DNA of 64,000 nt, from positions 496,001 to 560,000 of the forward strand of contig NADL03000579.1 of NCBI GenBank assembly GCA_002205965.3, in the 5' to 3' direction. Shown here in pieces: positions 19,791 to 31,594 of the stretch. A model generated the notes under the pieces. It was not told where the DNA came from, searched no databases, and saw only the letters and a list, made by a program, of their open reading frames with translations. The stretch is from Kappaphycus alvarezii. Taxonomy: Eukaryota; Rhodophyta; Florideophyceae; Gigartinales; Solieriaceae. The stretch's first letter is position 1. Every line of letters starts with the position of its first letter. A program made the position numbers and the translations under genes.

Positions 19791-21700
19791 CTATGCACCA
19801 GTAGATAAATTATTTAGCGAATAACGAGATTCGGTAACTTGAAACTTCTTTTCTAAATGAGCTTGGACTTGCTTAATCATGTGCCGCGTTCCGAATAGTA
19901 AAATGTCATCCACATATGAAAGTAAGTATACGACACCTCCTTTTGATTGCTTAACAAAGACACATTCTGTTGACTTTAGAGGGGTAAAACCAAGCGACTT
20001 CAGGTACTCGCTGAACAGTTTTAACCAAAGCTTGGGCGCTTTTAGCACCCCATAAAGAGACTTCAGTTAACGAGCAATGCTGCCATCAGCATCTGGAACC
20101 CCTGGTATTTTGGCCCATAGACGCATAGATGGGGGCAAAGTAGCATGTAAGAAGGCACTCTTAATATCCAAGTGTTTTTGACTCCAGTCAAAGGCAAGGG
20201 ATAGAATAAGCAGTAGACGAATCATTTCTATGCAAGCCACAGGAGCATGCAAGTCAGCTGTAGATGTGTGACTTCGGCTCTGGAAATTTCTGCGAGCAAC
20301 TAGTCGTCCTTTGAATCTGGCAGGCTTGCCGTGCTGGTCACGCTTCAAGCGTAGTATCATACCAGACGGTACTACCTCAGCATTGGGAGGAATGTCTGGG
20401 TCATAAGTATAGGTAGAAACCTCTTTCAGAGTAGCAAACTCCTCACTCATAGCATCAAGCCAGTACCGGGCTTCTGGTGACCTGAGTTCTTTCCTGGCCG
20501 TTGTTTCGTCAGATGTTGTGACGGCAGGCGGAAGTGCAGTGAGCGAATAGTTTACAGTGTTCAACTGCCTTAGATTATAATGGGGAGTATCACGGGAGAC
20601 TGTTTGGCTGCTGGTGTTCTCGGCTTGCGTTGAATCATCAGAATCACTGACCAGCTTAGGTGTACTTGGCTGAGCAGTGACATATGTAAGAGGATCATTA
20701 AATGTGGGACTGGTGGGATGCACATCAGTTATTCCCTGTGAGCCGGTACCCAACGTATCAAGGTGATTGAAAGATGAAAGATTAATCTCTACAGAGTCCG
20801 TTGTATTAGACGAAGAGTTTGAGTCTGAATCATCTTGATCTGTTGCTGCACTGCGGCGGACAACTGCACTATAACCTGGGAAGGATGATTCATCAAACTT
20901 GACATGTTTTGTGCGAATAATATTGCCGTTAGCAGTAAAGATCTTGTAAACTCCATCTTGAACATGACAGATTATAATTCCATCTTGTAGTCGTTTCTCA
21001 AAAGCTGGCAAACGATTGACATTGGGTACGTACCTTGCAAGGCAACCAAAAGCTCGAATGTACTTAACATGGGGAGATTGCTCTCCATACATGACATGAT
21101 ATGGTATTTCCTTAGTGACTGAATGGGGAACAGTGTTCTTAGCCTGCACGACATGCTCAACTGCCTCAGGCCAGTACCGCAGAGTAAGTTTCGCTTGGGC
21201 GAGTACAGTGCGAGCAAGTGATAGAATTATTCAATTAGTGCGTTCCGCCAATCCATTGGAGGAGGTTGTATGCGGGGTAGTGATTGATATGTTTACAGCC
21301 TCAGCTTCAAGTGAGTATGCAGCCTTATGGAACTCACCACCACCATCAAAGTGGCATGATCTTACGATGTGTCCAGATTGCCGCTCAAGTTTGCGCACAG
21401 ATTCAAGTGAAAATGTACTGGCATTTCCTTTGGTCTTCAATGGTGAAGCCAAGATGAGACGAGAGCACTCATCTGTTATAGCAGCAAAATAAAGATGCCT
21501 TGAGTGTGATATTGGATTGACTTGACCTTTGACATCAACATGTAGATGGCCAGGCAGCAAGGCTTTGGTGAGAGAACCACTGAACCTCTTCCTATAATTT
21601 CCGGTTAGGCAATATTCACATGATGGTGTAGTGCGGGTGGCTTGGGCAAATCACCGGATACAATTAATTGACGAATATTGTCTCGAGTTTCGACATGGGC
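19791..21700 (-). pseudogene. Copia integrase and reverse transcriptase, 3'-truncated
   Basis: On the minus strand a GAG-pre-integrase CEYC pair lies near 21620. Integrase follows with HVDVKG, CHFDGGGEF and NGLAERTN, carrying the D, D and E residues. A stop near 21230 follows, then the integrase tail and RT in one open frame (21149-20067) with HLDIKSAFLHA. After another break comes YVDDILLFG near 19900. The Ser/Thr-rich linker between integrase and RT is typical. No RNase H remains. Confidence 0.85.
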
Positions 21701-22255
21701 AAGACGATTATGCCAAATTTTTAGATAGTTCTCGGGTACCTTCTTCTTAGTGTTGGTACACCACGAAGTAGAACTTTTAAAGTCAGTATCGTGTCTTTTT
21801 TATTCATGTTCTTCGTCGTTATTCTCATACTCCAAGTCGGTGTCTGAGTCAGTTCCTTGGTCTGAATCGTCAATACTGTCCATTCTCTCGAATGTTTCAT
21901 TACATGACCCAATGCTTGCACTGATATCTTTCGTTAAATCTTCTGTAGAAATAGAAAGATTGCTTGAATATGTGTCATCATCTATGATTGTTTCAGTCGA
22001 TGTATCCTGGTCAAGCTCAATGGTAGGACCATTTGTTTCATTAAGTTGTCCAGAGAGAGCAGACCTTGCAATAGCCATCATTGCACGTTCAGTGCAGGTG
22101 GTATCATCATTAACAGCTACATTACATTTATTGGCTTGACAGTCTCCAATGTAGTACAGTCCGTCAGCTTGTCTCGGTGCATACCCAATTATGCGAGAAT
22201 CATCAATTATATCGATGAGTAATGCCCTTTGCGGACCAAATAGGGTGCAAATGCC

Positions 22256-22558
22256 CTAAGATGCCAAGGCAGGGATCGAGACAAAACTCATTGAGAGCCT
22301 AGGAGCAACTAGTGTGTTGCTCAAGGACACATTAGTAACCCCTTCTTCTCCTGACCATGATACCTTACGGGTGACCCGACGATCTGCGACTACCTTGGAG
22401 TTGTCTCCAAGAAAGATGGGAACTTTGCATTTCTCAGCTTCATCAACGACATCTGTATTGGGCGTCATATGAGATGTTGTCCCTGAGTCTAGCATGAGTG
22501 ACTCATTGGTTGACGTGCCAAAATTAGTTTTTGTAATCACACCTAAATTGCCGGACAT
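22256..22558 (-). pseudogene. Copia aspartic protease
   Basis: MLDSGTTSHMTP (about 22490) is the copia protease active site, followed by FLGDNSKVVA and LSNTLVAPRLSMSFVSI. It ends at a stop at 22256-22258. A linker with Asp/Glu-rich residues and a stretch of integrase N-terminus lie beyond. Confidence 0.8.
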
Positions 22559-22639
22559 AGGACGTGCAGTTGCTGCACGTTTCTTACACTTGACAGATTT
22601 GTTCGCACTCTTATCCTCCTCATCAACTGTCCCATGCTC

Positions 22640-23530
22640 TTCTTTTTAATCAGCAGATTGCTTTCCACTCGAGCCACCCGAGGCTTTACCTTTAAGCACT
22701 TTTACGAACTCGCCAGACCGACTGAGCTTATTTCTGGGGTTGAGAGGATTGAGAAAACAGCGTGCTGTCGTGTGATTCGTCTTTTCACAAATGGGACATT
22801 TCTGCTCGCGCTCGTCAGTTAGTCCAACATTTGCACGATCACTGCTTTACTTTCCAGCAGTGAGAGTTTGTTGCTCTTCAATAATTCGGGCACTGACGCT
22901 CTCCCAGTTGACCTTTTCTTCTGCCAGAGTTTTAATTGCAGCCTTAACAGGCTGCAGCTGTTCAGCCTCAATGGACGCAATCAGAATTCCAACGGCCATA
23001 GTTTCATCGATAGTTGAGACCATTGTCTTTAGTTTTTCCAGGAGACCACCTATTTTATCTATGTGCCCTGACAAATCGTGTGAGACATCACTGTATCGTA
23101 GTGTTAACAGCTCACTAATGCATGAAATTCTTGAAGCGGTGGACTTAGAATCGTATCGCTGATCTAGCTTTGCTAGCATCTTACTCGGATTTCCAACCAC
23201 TGACCTCACTACACGTAACGGTTTGTCAGTGAGTGCACTTATAATGATTTTGCTGGCCAATCTTTGCTTCTACTTAAAGTCTCTAGCGTGTTCCTCGGAT
23301 CTGTTCTCGGCGGGATTTTGCTCGTTCTCCAGAACATCAGTAAGATTCTTTGCATCACACGCAGACTCGACGCGAATGCGCCATAAAACGTAGTCTGATT
23401 TGGAGTCCAGGGGTCGAATCTTGACCTTTCCGGATTCTTCCATTGCAAAGAGTTGAATAAGGTCCCTGAGTAAAACTTGAGGAGGTATAACTGAGTACCG
23501 TAGCTTAGTTGCAATGCGATGGTGCCATCT
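22640..23530 (-). pseudogene. Copia Gag
   Basis: Shows SDYVLWRIRVESACDAKNL near 23390-23330 in one frame, then a stop and ASKIIISALTDKPLRV onward to about 22850. A zinc knuckle CPICEKTNHTTARC lies near 22800-22755. This is the usual copia Gag layout. It has one in-frame stop near 23272 and at least one shift. Confidence 0.75.
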
Positions 23531-23601
23531 TGAAGGGAAATAAGATGATGAACTTCCTTGGGGAGGAGCCGCCTGGTCATTTCCAGTCCTTCATCCCCTG
23601 T

Positions 23602-23615
23602 CTTTATATTTAAAG
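23602..23615 (-). promoter_or_regulatory. Possible TATA box of copia element
   Basis: On the minus strand CTTTAAATATAAAG lies about 80 bp upstream of the first gag codons. It could be the LTR promoter, but the LTR itself could not be delimited. Confidence 0.3.
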
Positions 23616-23683
23616 TGCATTGGGCTGTCAGTTGAGGCAGTGCAAGTATGCAACGTCAAATTTGACCAAGCACTGACCGTAAG

Positions 23684-23751
23684 TTCTAATTTGACCAAGG
23701 TTCTGATTTGACAAAGGTTTTAATTTGATCAAGGTTCTAATTTGGCCACAT
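23684..23751. repeat. Four 17-bp tandem repeats upstream of copia gag
   Basis: Units of the type TTCTAATTTGACCAAGG at 23684, 23701, 23718 and 23735, exactly 17 bp apart, with a related half-unit near 23654. They lie upstream of the possible TATA box, so they may be LTR enhancer repeats. Confidence 0.75.
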
Positions 23752-24122
23752 GTACACTTTCCAAGTTCCCACACGTGGAAAAGTGAAGTTCCTCTCTCGA
23801 GCATCTCGGACAGAAGGGACCTCTACACTCTGAATTTGGTGATTGAGGTGATGGGGGGAATGTCGACGAAGCGAGTGCGGCTTGCATATGCTGAGGTCGG
23901 CTCGAAACCGCGGCCACATTCATAGGGTCATCCGCAACACCGACGTCATATGCACGCTTGAGTTGAGTTTGTGGTAAACCCAGGAAATAGTCCTCACTGA
24001 CGTGGATTCTGTAAAGGCGGCTACGTTGATTGATTCTGGGGGGAGACAGGGCTCTGCGGTCGCGGATGAGGGATAGAGCGCGAAGGTTGATGAAAAGGTG
24101 ACAAGGTGGAAGGGGAAGGCTT
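23752..24122. other. Spacer without recognised gene
   Basis: Between the copia upstream region and a non-LTR tail. Short ORFs occur on both strands and overlap each other in shifted frames. None looks like a gene. Confidence 0.4.
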
Positions 24123-24345
24123 GGGTGTTTTACTCTTGGAAGATATATCCGATCTATCCCATGGTTTTCCAGACAACCACAATTGACTCGAAAAGGGTGT
24201 ATCGAAACGGTAATGGGGAAGGAACTACGCTCCCTAAAATGCTACCTTCAGGCCAGCCATCAAGCAGGCCGCATTGAACATGGCGGCTGCTGCGGCGTGT
24301 CTTTGTATCAAAGCCCCCGAACCTTTCCGTAGGTGGAAGGTGAAG
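24123..24345 (-). mobile_element. 3' tail of RT-RLE non-LTR element (tail copy 3)
   Basis: Minus strand: RKGSGALIQRHAAAAAM, NAACLMAGLKVAF and a stop (24236-24234), then the same 3' UTR as at 2771-2896, ending at 'gggtgttttactc' read on plus. It is 5'-truncated at nearly the same point as copy 2. Confidence 0.75.
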
Positions 24346-24791
24346 TTGGGGCAGTGATAAGGACTGTACGAGTTGCCCGTGACGAGTTGGGAATGCACCT
24401 TGGCAGCTGATTGGGACACCGAGGTGGATTGAGCGTTGTGAGTGGATTGGCTACCTGGAAGTGCAGAGCAATAGGTCTGCTGTTGATGCTGGATATATAT
24501 TGATGAAGTTGGAGCGGAAGCGGTAGATGTGGGCGCTGTTGCTGCTGAACTTGGTGCTGCGGAGACGATGGGGAAAGAGGTTGCTGTTGGTAATGAGGCA
24601 AGGCGGTCAATGCCGAAGGATAGTGGAGATGAGTGGAACTTTGTTGGGCCGCAGACGGGTGGTACACAGAAGAGTGTGCAGGTGCAGAAGAAATATTGGT
24701 GGTGTGGTGAAAAGAGGGACGATGCCGGGTGGGCGGCCGGATGAAGGACCGCAATTGAGCGCGGGGAACGAAAGGACTTATTGGGATCCAC
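24346..24791 (-). other. Low-complexity open frame running into the tail copy
   Basis: A minus-strand frame starting MDPNKSFRSPRS at 24791 runs through Ser/Thr/Pro/Gln-rich sequence without a stop and joins the frame of the tail copy at 24345. Its 5' part matches nothing I know. It is probably a chance fusion of older sequence with an inserted tail. A real Ser-rich protein cannot be excluded. Confidence 0.3.
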
Positions 24792-24969
24792 GTTGGATAA
24801 AACTTTAGAAGTAATTGGGTGAAAGGGATTTTTTCGAACTAGCTATCCGGCAAGAGAGAAATAATTTGGTTCTTTAATTTTTGAAAATTGTAGTTCGGCT
24901 AACCCCCAGTGTATGCTAGACATGCTCAGGATAATGGGTAATGTGAGTCATCTGCCTAAATGGATGGCT

Positions 24970-25085
24970 CGAAGCCTGTCAGCAGGCATGATGCATTGGA
25001 CTTCACCGCTGCTGCCGCATGCCTCTGCGTTAAAACCCCTCGAACCGTCCCGTATGTCTCCATTGCCCTAACAGCCACGTTCTGC
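24970..25085 (-). mobile_element. C-terminal fragment of RT-RLE element (tail copy 4)
   Basis: Minus strand reads NVAVRAMETYGTVRGVL, then QRHAAAAVKSNASCLLTG and a stop. This is the same C-terminus as the longer copy at 25350 but with a different ending. It is a separate short copy beside that one. Confidence 0.65.
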
Positions 25086-25119
25086 GCCACGTCAGTTAGC
25101 GCTGTGTAGGCGTCTGGGT

Positions 25120-25143
25120 GCCAGCCCCCGAGGGGGCTGGCAA
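25120..25143. repeat. Short perfect hairpin
   Basis: TGCCAGCCCC and GGGGCTGGCA flank a CGAG-type loop, giving about 10 paired bases, all G/C-rich. It lies between two RT-RLE copies, just 3' of the stop of the longer one. It could be part of that element's 3' end. Confidence 0.6.
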
Positions 25144-25349
25144 GATGGAGTCAAAGAAGGAATAGACGCTACTTGATTTCTCGTGTGATTGACTCTGCGT
25201 GTTTTTATGTGTAAATGGGGGGTTAATTTACTGTGGTAGATATGTGGGTTGGTATCCAGTAAATTTGTACCGAAGCGTAGATATCGTATCATTGTCAAGC
25301 CAATTGCGAAACCGTACGATGCGTCGAAAGCTGTGGATGGCACTCCAAT

Positions 25350-26430
25350 CTACCAGAAGGTGGGAGGGAGGCCAGCCAGCAAACAAGCGGCATTGGAGGT
25401 TACTGTCAAAGCGGAGTGCCGCTGTAAAAGAATGGCTCTAACCTTCGAAAACCGTTCCATTGCGCGGGTGGCAACGGTTCTCGCGGTTCCTTGACGACGG
25501 AGAACGCCGCCGGATGCCAACCTCCAAGCGTTGAGATGGGACAGGAACCAGCCTGTTTCTCCCAGGCAGCTCAGCAAGGAACCCTTGGTATTTCCGCTGC
25601 TTCTCTGCGTGAGCTGCGTTGAGGCTTGTGAGTGGGTTGAAAGCCCTGGCTCTTGCGTGGGAGGGAGCGAGCGGGTTGACAAAGGTTACGTCGAAGTAAT
25701 CCGTGCCACCGGCGGCTCCCATCGCCCTGATATCCGGCCTCGTCCTGTTTTGGTAGTGTAGACGAGGTTCGATGAATGGACGTCGGGCGGCTCTTGCAAG
25801 GTCGTTCCCCAGTAAAGTCACCCTGTTGTTATGGCGAGTATTCCGCTCGCAGCCAAAGCGACAATGTAGCAAGTGGTCCCCGTAGATATCCAGCATTTCA
25901 TGGCATCCTGCTTTGGGGCAAGGGGTACCTGGGGCGAATAAGGGGTTTTGGCAAAAGTACTGGAACCACACGGAAAAGTCTTTGCTCTTGATGTGCGTCC
26001 TCAATCCAGGGCAAGGTGCACAGTAGACCCAGCCTTTGGCACCGGGGAGGGACATGCTAGCGCGGAAGGCGCGGGTGCGGATGTTTCCGAGCGGCAAGGC
26101 CTCTTGCACAGCCATATGAATTGCATCTGTTAGCTTCTTCTGCGATGGTGGGTTGGATGAGCAGAAGTTGCTAAACGGAATTCGTTCTGAGGGTCGACAA
26201 GAGGCGCTCCATGCGGTAAAGGCGGCTGTAGCATCCTCGTACTGCGTCAGGTCTTGAACACAGGACGGCAAAGACTTCTCGCATAACTGCTGCGTCGCGG
26301 CGCTGGACGCAAGAAACGAAGCGGCGGCGACATCTCGCGCGGAGGAGAGGCCGATTCCCAAGGTCGGCTTCTCCTGTAGTGCCTTAATGGGCAGTTGCAG
26401 CTCTTGAATATACAGTTGTCTTTGTGTTGA
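25350..26430 (-). pseudogene. RT-RLE non-LTR retrotransposon ORF, C-terminal third
   Basis: Minus strand. It begins in the reverse transcriptase thumb (QLPIKALQEKPTLGIGLSSA, then RDVAAASFLASSA). A cysteine-histidine motif follows, CPKAGCHEMLDIYGDHLLHC then RHN. Next come a nuclease-like part with RPDI and YFDVTFVNPL, and the C-terminus QRHSALTVTSNAACLLAG ending at 25350. CCHC, RHN, PD and D motifs in this order fit the restriction-like endonuclease (RLE) of R2-type non-LTR elements. That assignment is by motif only. One frameshift lies near 25490. The 5' end is cut at about 26430. Confidence 0.75.
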
Positions 26431-28100
26431 TTTTTTATATGCGCGAGGAGTGCACAAGATACGAATGTTAGAGTTCAATTAGTACTGTACGAAGCACATA
26501 AACGTGTGTTGTCAGAGAGAGAATGCCGCTTTATTGTTTGTAGATAAGTTTGCACTAAACAGGACCTCAGGTTCAGGGCAATGGCTGAACCGATTGCCCA
26601 CTCAAGCGAGAAAGGGACCGGAAGAAAATTCCCCACCTGAACCGCAGATTCAGAAGGCTTGAATACTCCCACTGTGAGCAAAGAGACCTGCAGAAAGAGA
26701 CGGCAACGGCAAAAGCGAGAACTCCGCACGAGAGAGCTTGACGACCAGCCCGCAAGACTGTGAAGACCGCAAACACTCGCAGCCCGTCAAAATGACGGTC
26801 GGTTTGAGAGCGTCTGGGTAAGGTGGACTTCGCAAACCTTGTCCGAGTAGTACAGCCATCCTTGTACGCCTTTCCCGCTTCGTCCCACATGCGCTGGAGG
26901 CGCGGGGAGGCAATCCGCTCGATGGGGCCATCGACATGAACGCGAGGAGTACAGTGTATTGTCAGCAAAGTGTATTAACAAGTACAGTAGTATTCTGTCA
27001 GCAACGCACAGTAAATTAACTACTCATTTCCCCCGGCGTACTTAGTTTGCATTTTAGAGCCCCTCAAAGGTCTACATAAAGCGCCCTTGACCCGGTTTTC
27101 AGGTCCAGAGAGGCATCAGTGATTGGAAAGGCAACAGTCCTCGTCCCTGCTTTGCAACTTCGGAGTGAAGTTGTAACAGAACTGTACTGTACAGCACTTG
27201 TATCAAAAGTCCTGGCAATTGTTTTGTTGCAAGTACGTAAGGCTGCCAACCTTTCAGTTTCAAATTAACTCAATTTAACCAATTTGCCCCCTGTGCTGTA
27301 CTGTCTTGCAAACAGCATATTCCTAACAGTTTTGAGCATGTAAATTACAGAAAAAGTTAAAGAGCCTTTTCAGCGCGCTGGAAGCGGTATAATGTGGACT
27401 CATACAGTCCTGTCAGGTCTTAACTCATGTATCGGCCTCATTTCCAGACTCTCTAACCGTATGAGGGTTAATGTGGCAAGTTGAGCGCCGAACGACGTTC
27501 GGGTCGATTCATATTGAAATATCTCCCCACAAAATAGACGAATCAGAGCTACTTCTGGCTGAAATGAGCGCAAGTTTTGCATAGAGTTTTTGAATCCGCC
27601 ATCGGGGTTAGGTGGTACGATGAGATACTTTAAAGGTCAGTTGAAGAGACTATGCCACTTTAAGACACATAAGGGTAACATGGCAATGGCACGATGCACC
27701 GTTCCCCACAAGAATTACGTTTATTTAAAGATTTGCAAAGTGCTACACGTCATCACATCAAGCGCGTACTCTGGCGTTCATGAGATTAATGTACCTCAAG
27801 TAGCGATCCATTCGGCTGGCATGAAGCCGTTGGCGTATTATACTGCGCACTTGGGGCAGTATAACAAAGCGATGATTTTCATGCTTCGGTTCCTTACAAA
27901 AGGAAATTACAAGCTCCCTTTCCCTCTTCTCTGCCCGAAGAGGGTGGGAGGCGATTTGCACTTTCTTTTCTTTCGTTTGACAAGAGCTTCTATAACAGAG
28001 ATCTGCGTACAAAAGCACCCTGTGGCGGATCATATTTTGATTGTGATGCATTCCTCCATATCCGCATCAAACAGGAGGCTGCGACCACGTTTTCAAAATG
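26431..28100. other. Unassigned region, possible LTR-like segment
   Basis: No gene family recognised. On the minus strand a polypurine-like CCGGGGGAAA near 27030 is followed by TGAGTAGTTAA, and AATAAA occurs near 26530. The stretch 26490-27027 could therefore be an LTR of an unrelated element. There is no second copy in the window, so this stays a guess. A 181-codon plus-strand ORF (27590-28135) runs partly against the transposase remnant and looks spurious. Confidence 0.3.
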
Positions 28101-28109
28101 CCTGCAGCA

Positions 28110-28800
28110 GTTACTTCAGGCTAATGCCACCTTGATCGTATAAGAATACTTCAGGGGTGCTGTAGACAGCCCATAAACTTCCAGATCCCATACGGATAAA
28201 ATGAAAAGACTGAAATGTTACTGGTGGTAAGTCAATTACCTTACGCCATACCATTGCAATGGCTGATATCAAAAGCATTGAATACTTTTTTCTTGATGCC
28301 CGCCATACGAATTTCGTGCTGCAAATGGGATTTGTAAGAGCTAAAGACAGATACAACTAATGGTTTCGAAACATGTGACGTGTCCGTGGGCATCGCCATA
28401 ACCATAGTATTATGGTCCTTAAAGCAACGCAATGTTCGATGCTGGATATGCGCATTGTATCAATCAATCCCAAAACAACGTGCTGGTTGTTCTAGCGAAA
28501 CTCTACTGTCTCTTCAATAAACCGTTGTCACCACTGAAATCTTATTTCACTATCCACAGCTGGAACCTCCCTCTCATACAAATAGCAGAGAGGTACACAG
28601 TCCTGCAACGTCCGAACTTTGCCCCTTACACGCCGACAGTGGCGCTAGAGACCGGAAAATACCACTGCTGGCTCGTATGCAGATCCGTTTGCTGCAACCA
28701 ACGGTATTATCGTTATCCGTTTCAAATTTACCCTGGTTCTTATACTAGAGCGAATGAGGGCGAAATAGCGAGGAACACCACTCCTTTGTAAACTTCATCT
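28110..28800 (-). pseudogene. Pogo-like (Tc1/mariner superfamily) DDE transposase remnant
   Basis: On the minus strand, in changing frames: RITIIPLVAANGSAYEPAVV (about 28720-28660), then REVPAVDSEI, FIEETVEFR, NNQHVVLGLID (28500-28450). Next come MPTDTSHVSKPLVVSVFSS (28393-28335) and a C-terminal WRKVIDLPPVTF. The order matches the DDE domain of pogo-type transposases, in which an LP-TSH-QPLD motif is typical. Several stops are present. No terminal inverted repeats or TA duplication were found. Confidence 0.7.
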
Positions 28801-29460
28801 TGTCATCTTCTCGAAAGAGCAGCCAGATTGATCCATATTGAATACGTACTTGGAAACATCGGTATGATATTGTTTCAAAACTGCTTAAAACTCGCAACGT
28901 GCTCAGCAGCATTTGGCTTGGTGATAGCGTCCAGAAGACAGCTCAGAATGACCCTAACCGACCCCGTCCCGAGATGGTGTCGAGATTGGAAGTCCTTCAA
29001 CTAGTCACTGTAGTGCAACCACGAGACAGTACCAGAAGGCTAAAGCAACGTGAACGCAATTGTCCGTATAGAAGTCCGGTTATCCGCAGTTAGACGAGGA
29101 GTTGGCGCGACAGGGCGAAAAAAAGGGAAACAGGAGGGGCAGAGCACTAGCGCACTTATAAGGGAAACCCCGCGACTGTAGAACGGAGATCCAGATTCGG
29201 GCAGTGACACGCACAATAAAGAGGGCCATTTCGAGGCGTTAGTAAAGGGGGAAGAGGGGAGCCAACGATGGCGAACAGAAACGGGATTAGACTGAAGTGG
29301 TTGAGAGCCAAAGTTGGCGGTCGAATTCTGCGCACCAAGGTTGGTACCTTTACTTTAGCAGGGCTAGTTCCTTGAGAGAAAGTTAAGTGCTATGGGCTGA
29401 TTTACAATAATAGGCACATAGGGTGCTAAATAATAGGGTGGTTAAATTTAAAGTAAATCG
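28801..29460. other. Spacer without recognised gene
   Basis: Only short ORFs on either strand. No repeats shared with the rest of the window were seen. Confidence 0.4.
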
Positions 29461-30923
29461 TGATACAAAAAAATGGTCCTCCCCTCATTTAATACAGGAA
29501 ATGGTCCTCCCTTCAGGTAATACAGGAAATCGTCCTCCCCTCGTGTAATCCAGTAACCTACAACGATCCCGCCCCTAACTTCTCCCACCGTCATTTCCAA
29601 ATTTACTTCCATTTTATCTAGATATTTTTATACTGTATTTAACCCTCTGAATAGACCCCGAATCAAGTCCCTTTTCCCTTTTAGCTTACCTCCTTCTCCA
29701 AATTCGCCTTTTTTGAGAAGAAGGGCGCAAATGCACTACTGCAAAATCCCTTGCAGATTTATTTTACCTATTCCTAATCTATAGAACCTGCCCCGGGAGC
29801 CTATTTAAACCCCTTTATTCTAAGTTCCAAATGCCCCCGATCATTTTACTCATCACCCCTCTCCCCCACGCACCCAAAAACCCTGCATTGACTCCCGTTC
29901 CCCAACGTCTATCAAAATGAACAACCTTCGCCCCTCTGTCCCTATTTCCAAAAATCGCCCTTTCCGTCCCATCAATGGCCTTCGTCTCGCCGCCTACGGA
30001 CCAACCGATGCCGACGACTACATCCGGCGGCAAACAAAGAAGCAAATCATCGAGTTCGTTCGCTGCCTCTTCATAGAAGAAGAAGCGAGGGAGGTAACTC
30101 CGGGAGAGGCTGAGAAGGTCGAGGAGGAGAGCGGGGAGTCCTTCGAGGAATGGTTAGCCCCTGAGCTAGTGTACGAGGCTCAGGAGGAGGAAGAGGAGGA
30201 AGAGGAGTAGGAGGGTGGGGAGGAGGAAGAAGAGGAGGAAGAGGAGGAGGATGAGGGAACAGGGAGCATGGAAAGTGTTGGACTGGTGGGGCCTGGAATG
30301 CAGAGTATGGATCAAGGTGTGCCCACGATGGAACCGGATGGAGATATCTTTAGTAGTCTAGATATCTCCCAGAGGGAAATAGAGAGCTGTGGGCCATTCG
30401 CAGATATTTGTGGGGACTGCTCGGACAGCATGGATATTTTAGAGGAGTTGTTTGGATCTGATTTAGAGAATGGGAAATAAGAGGACCAAATTAATTGTCA
30501 GTTTCTTAAGTATCTTTTGCTTAGAGTATATTGTCCACACAAAGTACTTTTATGCATTTCTTGGTATCTTCTGTAGTTTTGTTCGGACTTTAGGGGTAGC
30601 CAAAAGGCTGTATAAGCTGAGTACACTGCTTCCTCATGGAGAGGTCAAGCAAGTTGGCAGACAACTTCAAGCCCAGTCCCAAATACTTAGGAAGTTGAGA
30701 GTCAACTTCAGACCCAAGAAGCATTTATTTTACGCTAGTCACTGAGCATAGGTGGTAGACCCTGTCCCTTTTATACTTGCTTGTAGCTTTCTCAACTCTA
30801 TTCTATATACACTCCCTTTTGTTCGCTCAACAATACCACGGTAGCACTTTTGTCGCTCGCAACACCTCCTTTTCAGGGTAATTGGTTCTGAGTATCTCTT
30901 CCCCGGCCGATTTATCCCTATCA
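29461..30923 (+). repeat. Solo type I LTR
   Basis: Begins TGATACAAAA (a small change from TGTAATAC) and ends TATCCCTATCA. It has three of the 28-bp units, both TATA boxes, the acidic ORF with one stop, and the shared R-U5 part. No internal region follows. The five bases on either side (AATCG and TAAAT) do not match, so the flanks have changed or the element recombined. Confidence 0.85.
29917..30480 (+). pseudogene. LTR acidic protein, solo-LTR copy with one stop
   Basis: Starts MNNLRPSVPISKNRPFR and is close to the element A copy throughout. A TAG at 30208-30210 interrupts the Glu-run, and the same frame continues to the identical C-terminus DILEELFGSDLENGK. The Glu-rich stretch differs in length and order, as expected of a codon-repeat region. 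Confidence 0.75.
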
Positions 30924-31594
30924 TAAATGCTAGAAATAATCGGGGCAAGCCCCGGAGGCGCCGTTAGCTGACCGCTTAGCCACGGCAGCTGTAAGCCTGC
31001 GGTCCGGACAGTGACTACGGATGTCAACACATCCCGAATTCTGGTTAATAAATGAAAACATAACTGAGGAGAGATCCAAATAGTAGGCTCTAGTCAGGAT
31101 CACGTCAGGATATCCCTTTGCACTTCACATCCCCCTTTTAAGCGCTGGGCGCATCGCTTCGCGAAAAGGTGCATGCTCAATTGCTAGAAGGCGTAATAGT
31201 CGAGATAATATGCAGTGTGATGCGTACTGTTCCAGTAGTTCGCGTTTGCACGGAAGGCCATCAGACTCGGTGGGATCAATCGCTAAGAAACGTCAGAGTA
31301 AAAGGGATACATCCACCAAGTTGCGTGCACTCACACTGTCCGTCCGCCGCAATATCGTCCTTACTCTACAGCCATGTTACAATCCGGAGAACTGGTTGGT
31401 CGGTCCAGAAGAGGGCACGCGATGCACATCTACCCCCAACAGCGAGAACCGCAACCTCATCTTTCGACAGTAGTCGAGGTATATCTAACTAGTGGGGGGT
31501 TAAATTAAGTCTTAGCTTCACGTCCACAGGCTACAACTACGATACACAGCCAGGGCGGCCTTTACCGAGATGAATCCAGATAGCAGGTCGTATG
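30924..31594. other. Spacer between two solo LTRs
   Basis: No gene recognised. Two overlapping ORFs at 31169-31492 are in different frames and unlike any family I know. Confidence 0.4.

Larger units (their letters stand above)
19791..23560 (-). mobile_element. Ty1/copia retrotransposon remnant
   Basis: Order on the minus strand is gag, protease, integrase, RT, as in Ty1/copia and not Ty3. The RT is cut off at 19791, so RNase H and the 3' LTR are missing. A tandem-repeat and TATA region upstream of gag (23600-23760) may be part of the 5' LTR, but its ends could not be fixed. Several stops and frameshifts are present. Confidence 0.85.

Noticed and set aside
24527-24808. Plus-strand ORFs at 24527-24808 and 24529-24744
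   Set aside because: Two frames are open over the same low-complexity stretch; neither has a recognisable domain.
27590-28135. 181-codon plus-strand ORF
   Set aside because: No family likeness, and its end lies against the transposase remnant, which has clear motifs on the minus strand.
30931-30980. GC-rich stretch with a small hairpin considered as a tRNA
   Set aside because: No T-loop GTTC box or cloverleaf could be drawn.
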